From contig NZ_CP107985.1 in NCBI RefSeq assembly GCF_036108815.1, positions 9,607,501 to 9,671,500 on the forward strand: a stretch of DNA of 64,000 nt, written 5' to 3'. A model generated the notes under the pieces. That model saw only the letters and a list, made by a program, of their open reading frames with translations. It was not told the DNA's origin and ran no database searches. The stretch is from Streptomyces sp. NBC_00353 (GTDB lineage: Bacteria; Actinomycetota; Actinomycetes; Streptomycetales; Streptomycetaceae). The translations under genes and the position numbers were made by a program. This document shows, one piece after another, positions 60,740 to 64,000 of this stretch (positions within the stretch are counted from its first letter, which is position 1; each line of letters opens with the position of its first letter).

Positions 60740-61584
60740 ACGAGCAGGGGCCACGTGACGGGCAGCTCACGCTTCTGGCGGTGGCATTCCTTGTCCTCGG
60801 CGTGCTCGCGTGCCTTCTGTGCGGCTTCGGCCTCGATCTGGGCGCGGGCGGTCTGCAGCTTGGCCAGGCGCTTCTCGCGGCGGTCGAGTTCGGCGGGCAG
60901 GTCGGTGTCCTTGCCGTCACTGCCGAAGGCGTGGTCCTCGGCGGTGTCGACGTGCTCGGCGTCGGCCAGCAGAGCGGCGGCCTGGGCCTCCAGGGCTGCG
61001 ATCTCGGCTTCGATCCGTTCTTCCTTGTCGACCAGCCGGCCGTAGCTCATCGCCTTGTGCTTGGAGGCGCTGGCCTGCATCGTGCCGTCCAGGGCGACGC
61101 GGTCCATCTTGACCATGCCCAGATTCTGCGCGAGGTGCAGGGACTGGGCGAACAGGTCGGCGAGGGCGTCCAGGTGGCGGCGGCGGAACCGCGATATCGA
61201 GCGGAAGTCCGGGGCCTGGTCGGCGGCCAGGAACCGGAACGCGATGTCGTCGGCGCACTTGCGCTCGATCGCCCGTGAGGAGCGGACCCCGGTGGTGTAG
61301 CCGTAGATCAGCAGCCGCAGCATCAACCTGGGGTCGTAGGGCGGGTAGCCGCGCTTCTCGGTGTAGTCGGCCAGGACCGGCCCCAGATCCAGGACTTCGT
61401 CGACCAGGTCGGCGACGAACCGGGCCAGATGGTCCTGGGGCAGCCAGTCGTCCAGCGACGGGGGCAGCAGCAGGACCTGGTGCGGGTCGAACGCCTGGAA
61501 CCGCTTGTCCACCGCCGCCCCACGGCCCTGTGACCGCCTCCTCTCGACCGGTTCGACCTCGAACAGCCCATCCCCACCACCCAT
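60740..61584 (-). pseudogene. IS1182-family transposase, N-terminal half
   Basis: Encodes FDPHQVLLLPPSLDDWLPQD, YPPYDPRLMLRLLIYGYTTG, RSSRAIERKCADDIAFRFLA and MVKMDRVALDGTMQASASKH, the first catalytic Asp region of IS1182 transposases, then a long helical insert. It stops being recognisable after CHRQKRELPVTW; the C-terminal DDE part is missing. A second fragment of the same family starts at 63676 in the same orientation. Confidence 0.8.
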
Positions 61585-61745
61585 ACCGCCATAATCCCGC
61601 ACGAATGATCACGAAACGTAGGCGGGTTGCCGGTTGCTGGAACCAACGACTACGCGCCGGGCAGCTGCCCCGCCGCCCAGCGCTACTCCGCCACCCTCGG
61701 GTGCTGGAACCAGCCGATGATCGGGGAGGTGCGTTGACACATGCA

Positions 61746-61780
61746 GCTAACGTCACTAGCCTCTAGCTAATGCAGTTAGC
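61746..61780. promoter_or_regulatory. Probable TetR operator upstream of the hydrolase-TetR pair
   Basis: GCTAAC (61746-61751) and GTTAGC (61775-61780) form an interrupted inverted repeat that encloses two CTAG motifs. ATGCAGCTAAC and ATGCAGTTAGC also stand as near-direct repeats. It lies 22 bp before the hydrolase start. Confidence 0.5.
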
Positions 61781-61801
61781 CAACTCCCAATGGAGGAAGT
61801 C

Positions 61802-62635
61802 ATGACCGAGCACCTGACCATCGGCGACAACACCATCGCCTACGACCTGATTGGTGAGGGCCCTCTCGTCGTTCTGGCGCACGGCCTGGGCGACAGCCGG
61901 CACTCCTACCGCTTCGTCGCCCCGGCCCTGGCCGCGGCCGGTTACCGGGTCGCGAACGTCGACGTGCGTGGCTGCGGCGACTCCGGCCTCGGCTGGGACG
62001 GCTACAGCCGCTCCGACATCGCCGGCGACCTGGTCGCCCTGGTGCGCCTCCTCGGCGGCCCGGCCGTCATCATCGGCCAGTCGATGAGCGGCGGAGCTGC
62101 GACCATCGCGGCCGCCACCGCGCCCGACCTGATCACCGGCGTCATCGAACTGGCACCGTTCACCCGCAAACAGCTGAACGACCTCGGCGGACTGGTGCGG
62201 GTGAAGCGCTACCGGGCCGGTGCCACTCTGATGGGGCGGGTCGCCTTGCTGGGAAGTCTGCCAGCCTGGAAGAAGTACCTCGACCTGGCGTACCCGGTCA
62301 AGCCCGCCGACTGGGACGGCGAACTGGCGCGCATCGAGGCCAAGATGAGCGAGCCCGGCCGGATGAAGGTTCTGCAGGCCATGTGTCAGTCCGCGGCCGA
62401 CGCCGGCGCGCAGTTGCCCAACGTCGCCTGCCCGGTCCTGGTGATCGAGGGCAGCGCCGACCCCGACTGGGCCGACCCGCGCGCCGAGGGCGAGCGGATC
62501 ATCGCCGACCTGCCCCAGGGCCTCGGCGAACTGGTGGTCATCGAGGGTGCCGGTCACTACATGCACGCCCAGACACCCGAGAAGGTCGTCGCGCTGGCCC
62601 TGCCCTTCCTGGCCAGGACGCTGACCCTTGCCTAG
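61802..62635 (+). CDS. Alpha/beta hydrolase (serine nucleophile)
   Basis: A 277-aa cytoplasmic hydrolase. The oxyanion loop is VVLAHGLGDSRHSY, the nucleophile elbow IIGQSMSGGAAT (Ser of GQSMSG), the acid near VLVIEGSADPDW, and the His in VIEGAGHYMHAQ. ATG at 61802 has GGAGGA upstream. The following TetR gene begins inside its last codons, so the two are coupled. The substrate is likely a small ester or lactone. Confidence 0.9.
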   Translation: MTEHLTIGDNTIAYDLIGEGPLVVLAHGLGDSRHSYRFVAPALAAAGYRVANVDVRGCGDSGLGWDGYSRSDIAGDLVALVRLLGGPAVIIGQSMSGGAATIAAATAPDLITGVIELAPFTRKQLNDLGGLVRVKRYRAGATLMGRVALLGSLPAWKKYLDLAYPVKPADWDGELARIEAKMSEPGRMKVLQAMCQSAADAGAQLPNVACPVLVIEGSADPDWADPRAEGERIIADLPQGLGELVVIEGAGHYMHAQTPEKVVALALPFLARTLTLA

Positions 62636-63224
62636 GGCCGGACTGTCCCCGGCGTCGATCACCGAGGCCGGCGCCATGCTGGTCGACGAGATCGGGTTCG
62701 CCCAGCTCAGCATGGGCCTGGTCGCCGAACGGCTCGGGGTCAAGACCCCCTCGCTCTACAAGCACCTCACCAGCCAGGCCGACCTCGCCCACCGGATCGC
62801 CATCCTGGCCGTGACCGAGCTCGGCGACGCCATCCGCGACGCAACGCAGGGCCGCGCCGGCGGCGACGCCCTCGCCGCCGCCGCGCAGGCCATGCGTACA
62901 TACGTGAGAGAACATCCCGGCCGGTACGCGGCAGTCAACAGTGCCCGCCCGGACGGGCCCGACGACCCGTTCATCCCAGCCAGCAACCGGGCGCTCAGCT
63001 CCCTCTCGGCCGTGCTGCGCGGATACCACCTGGACCCCGCCCAGGAGGTCCACGCCCTGCGGATGCTGCGCAGCATGCTGCACGGGTTCTCGACCCTCGA
63101 AGTCGCAGGCGGCTTCCAGTACGACACAGACGCCGACGACAGCTTCACCTGGATGATCACCTTCATCGACCAAGGACTCCAGGCCACCACGCCAACCCCC
63201 GGGCCCGCAGCGCCCACGCCCTGA
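62628..63224 (+). CDS. TetR/AcrR-family regulator
   Basis: A 198-aa regulator. The N-terminal helix-turn-helix is IGFAQLSMGLVAERLGVKTP with SLYKHLTSQADL. The C-terminal ligand domain (TetR_C_33-like) includes MRTYVREHPGRYAAVNSARP and LRMLRSMLHGFSTLEVAGGF. TTG start at 62628 overlaps the hydrolase stop by 8 bp. It most likely represses this small operon through the repeat at 61746-61780. Confidence 0.9.
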   Translation: MPRAGLSPASITEAGAMLVDEIGFAQLSMGLVAERLGVKTPSLYKHLTSQADLAHRIAILAVTELGDAIRDATQGRAGGDALAAAAQAMRTYVREHPGRYAAVNSARPDGPDDPFIPASNRALSSLSAVLRGYHLDPAQEVHALRMLRSMLHGFSTLEVAGGFQYDTDADDSFTWMITFIDQGLQATTPTPGPAAPTP

Positions 63225-63246
63225 CAAACGACAGGCGGCCACTACT

Positions 63247-63654
63247 GTGATCGACAAGAATCCGTCCCAGAACGACTATGCCCGAGGGGCACTGCGATTC
63301 CTCACCGAACTCATCGCGTGGGTGGGCGCTCCCTGGGCCCTGTGGCCGCACTCGATAGCCCTGGCGATCGGCGCCGTGGTGATACTGATCGGGCTGCCCG
63401 CGGTCTTCAGTACGCCGGGCGACAGGCCCGGCGGCCGCACGCCCGTATTGGTGCCCGGTATCGTGACGATCCTCCTGGTGCTGATGCAGCTCGCAGCCGC
63501 CACAGCGGCAACGTGGGCGCTCTGGCCCTGGTGGGCTGCCACAGCAGCGACCGTGCTGTGCCTGACCGTGACAGTCACCGAACAACCGCGCTGGCGCTGG
63601 CTGCTCAGTGCGCCGGGTAACCCCACCGGAGCGCAACCTGGAAGGTCGTCATGA
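63247..63654 (+). CDS. YrdB/DUF2568-like membrane protein
   Basis: A 135-aa membrane protein with four predicted helices: LTELIAWVGAPWALWP, IALAIGAVVILIGLPAVF, GIVTILLVLMQLAAATAATW and WPWWAATAATVLCLTVTV. The FLTELIAW start and the pattern of small helices match the DUF2568 type. GTG at 63247, 22 bp after the TetR stop, so probably the third gene of that operon. Function unknown. Confidence 0.7.
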   Translation: MIDKNPSQNDYARGALRFLTELIAWVGAPWALWPHSIALAIGAVVILIGLPAVFSTPGDRPGGRTPVLVPGIVTILLVLMQLAAATAATWALWPWWAATAATVLCLTVTVTEQPRWRWLLSAPGNPTGAQPGRSS

Positions 63655-63675
63655 CCGACTCCCCGTCCACAGCCG

Positions 63676-64000
63676 CACCATCAACCTGGGGTCGTAGGGC
63701 GGATAGCCGCGCTTCTCGGTGTAGTCAGCCAGGACCGGCGTAAGGTCCAGCACATCGTCGACCAGGGCGACGAACCGGGCCAGGTGGTCCTGGGGCAGCC
63801 AGTCGTCCAGCGACGGGGGCAGCAGCAGAACCTAGTGCGGGTCGAACGCCCGGAACTGCTTGTCCACCACCGCCGGACGAACCTGCGGCTGCCTCTTCTC
63901 GACCGGCTCGACCTCGAACAACCCATCACCGCCACGCATACCGCCATCATCCCGCACGAATGATCACGAAACACAGGCGGGGCGCTGGTTACTGGGACAC
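63676..64000 (-). pseudogene. IS1182-family transposase remnant, second copy (runs off the window)
   Basis: Closely matches 61317-61650. It retains YPPYDPRLM at one end and the 5' leader at the other. It has a nonsense codon (TAG at the Gln of DPHQVLLLPPS, near 63834) and a 3-base deletion near 63769. The leader resemblance continues to the window edge, so the outer end lies beyond 64000. Confidence 0.75.

Noticed and set aside
59838..60920. N-terminal extension of the second SDR gene
   Set aside because: Runs antisense through the whole XRE/MmyB gene; the SDR fold starts at 59837.
1..64000. Streptomyces telomere or replication origin
   Set aside because: No cluster of terminal palindromes, DnaA boxes or replication initiator gene was seen.

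Overview
The window looks like an accessory stretch of a Streptomyces (or close actinomycete) chromosome or large plasmid. GC is very high, coding uses G/C in third positions, GTG/TTG starts are common, and the recognisable families (LuxR/TrmB regulators, large S8 proteases, MmyB-type XRE regulators, SpoIIE/HATPase regulators, pirin, class F sortase, actinobacterial IS elements) are typical of that genus. I saw no rRNA, tRNA or CRISPR array.

Layout. 0-11.3 kb: a TrmB/LuxR regulator, a wrecked GAF-PP2C-HATPase signalling gene, a large secreted subtilase with a strong terminator, two remnants of a Mu/TnsB-type transposase, a Ppx/GppA protein, a P-loop kinase and a pirin. 11.7-17.7 kb: many broken ends (AraC, methyltransferase, MobF relaxase, hydrolase, IS5-type transposase, sphingomyelinase) around a TPR protein, an SDR and an aminoglycoside-phosphotransferase-like gene. 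17.8-21.8 kb: a compact envelope locus on the minus strand (response regulator, sensor kinase, Ala/Pro-rich surface protein, lipoprotein-type class F sortase). 21.8-24.1 kb: an MFS gene split by an intact IS200/IS605 element (tnpA and tnpB). 24.3-28.4 kb: a secreted GH27 alpha-galactosidase with its own promoter candidate and terminator, two gene fragments and a membrane protein. 28.9-31.8 kb: remains of a small biosynthetic-looking operon (HemN-like radical SAM protein, MFS exporter, 5' end of an ATP-grasp gene) cut off by an IS256 remnant. 32-40 kb: RidA, transposase remnants, a MarR gene, and an aldo/keto reductase - quinone oxidoreductase - MFS exporter cluster under a divergent second MarR. 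40.3-43.8 kb: an alpha/beta hydrolase whose promoter carries the same 12-bp palindrome as the first MarR gene, a complete integrase-core IS with 21-bp terminal repeats, and a HAD phosphatase.

43.8-48.4 kb is the most interesting part. A decayed IS21 remnant abuts an element with 49-bp terminal inverted repeats that carries only an SMI1/KNR4-type gene. One of its repeats is split by a complete ISL3-family element with 40-bp terminal repeats and a perfect 8-bp target duplication. That ISL3 element carries a HEAT-like passenger gene beside its transposase.

48.5-64 kb: integrase and 2-hydroxyacid dehydrogenase pseudogenes, a VOC protein, a second large subtilase, two separate copies of the arrangement 'SDR oxidoreductase divergent from an XRE/MmyB regulator', an overlapping pair of small genes, and a hydrolase-TetR-membrane protein group flanked by direct copies of an IS1182-type transposase fragment. 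About half of the loci are fragments, so the region appears to have accumulated repeated insertion, deletion and frameshift.
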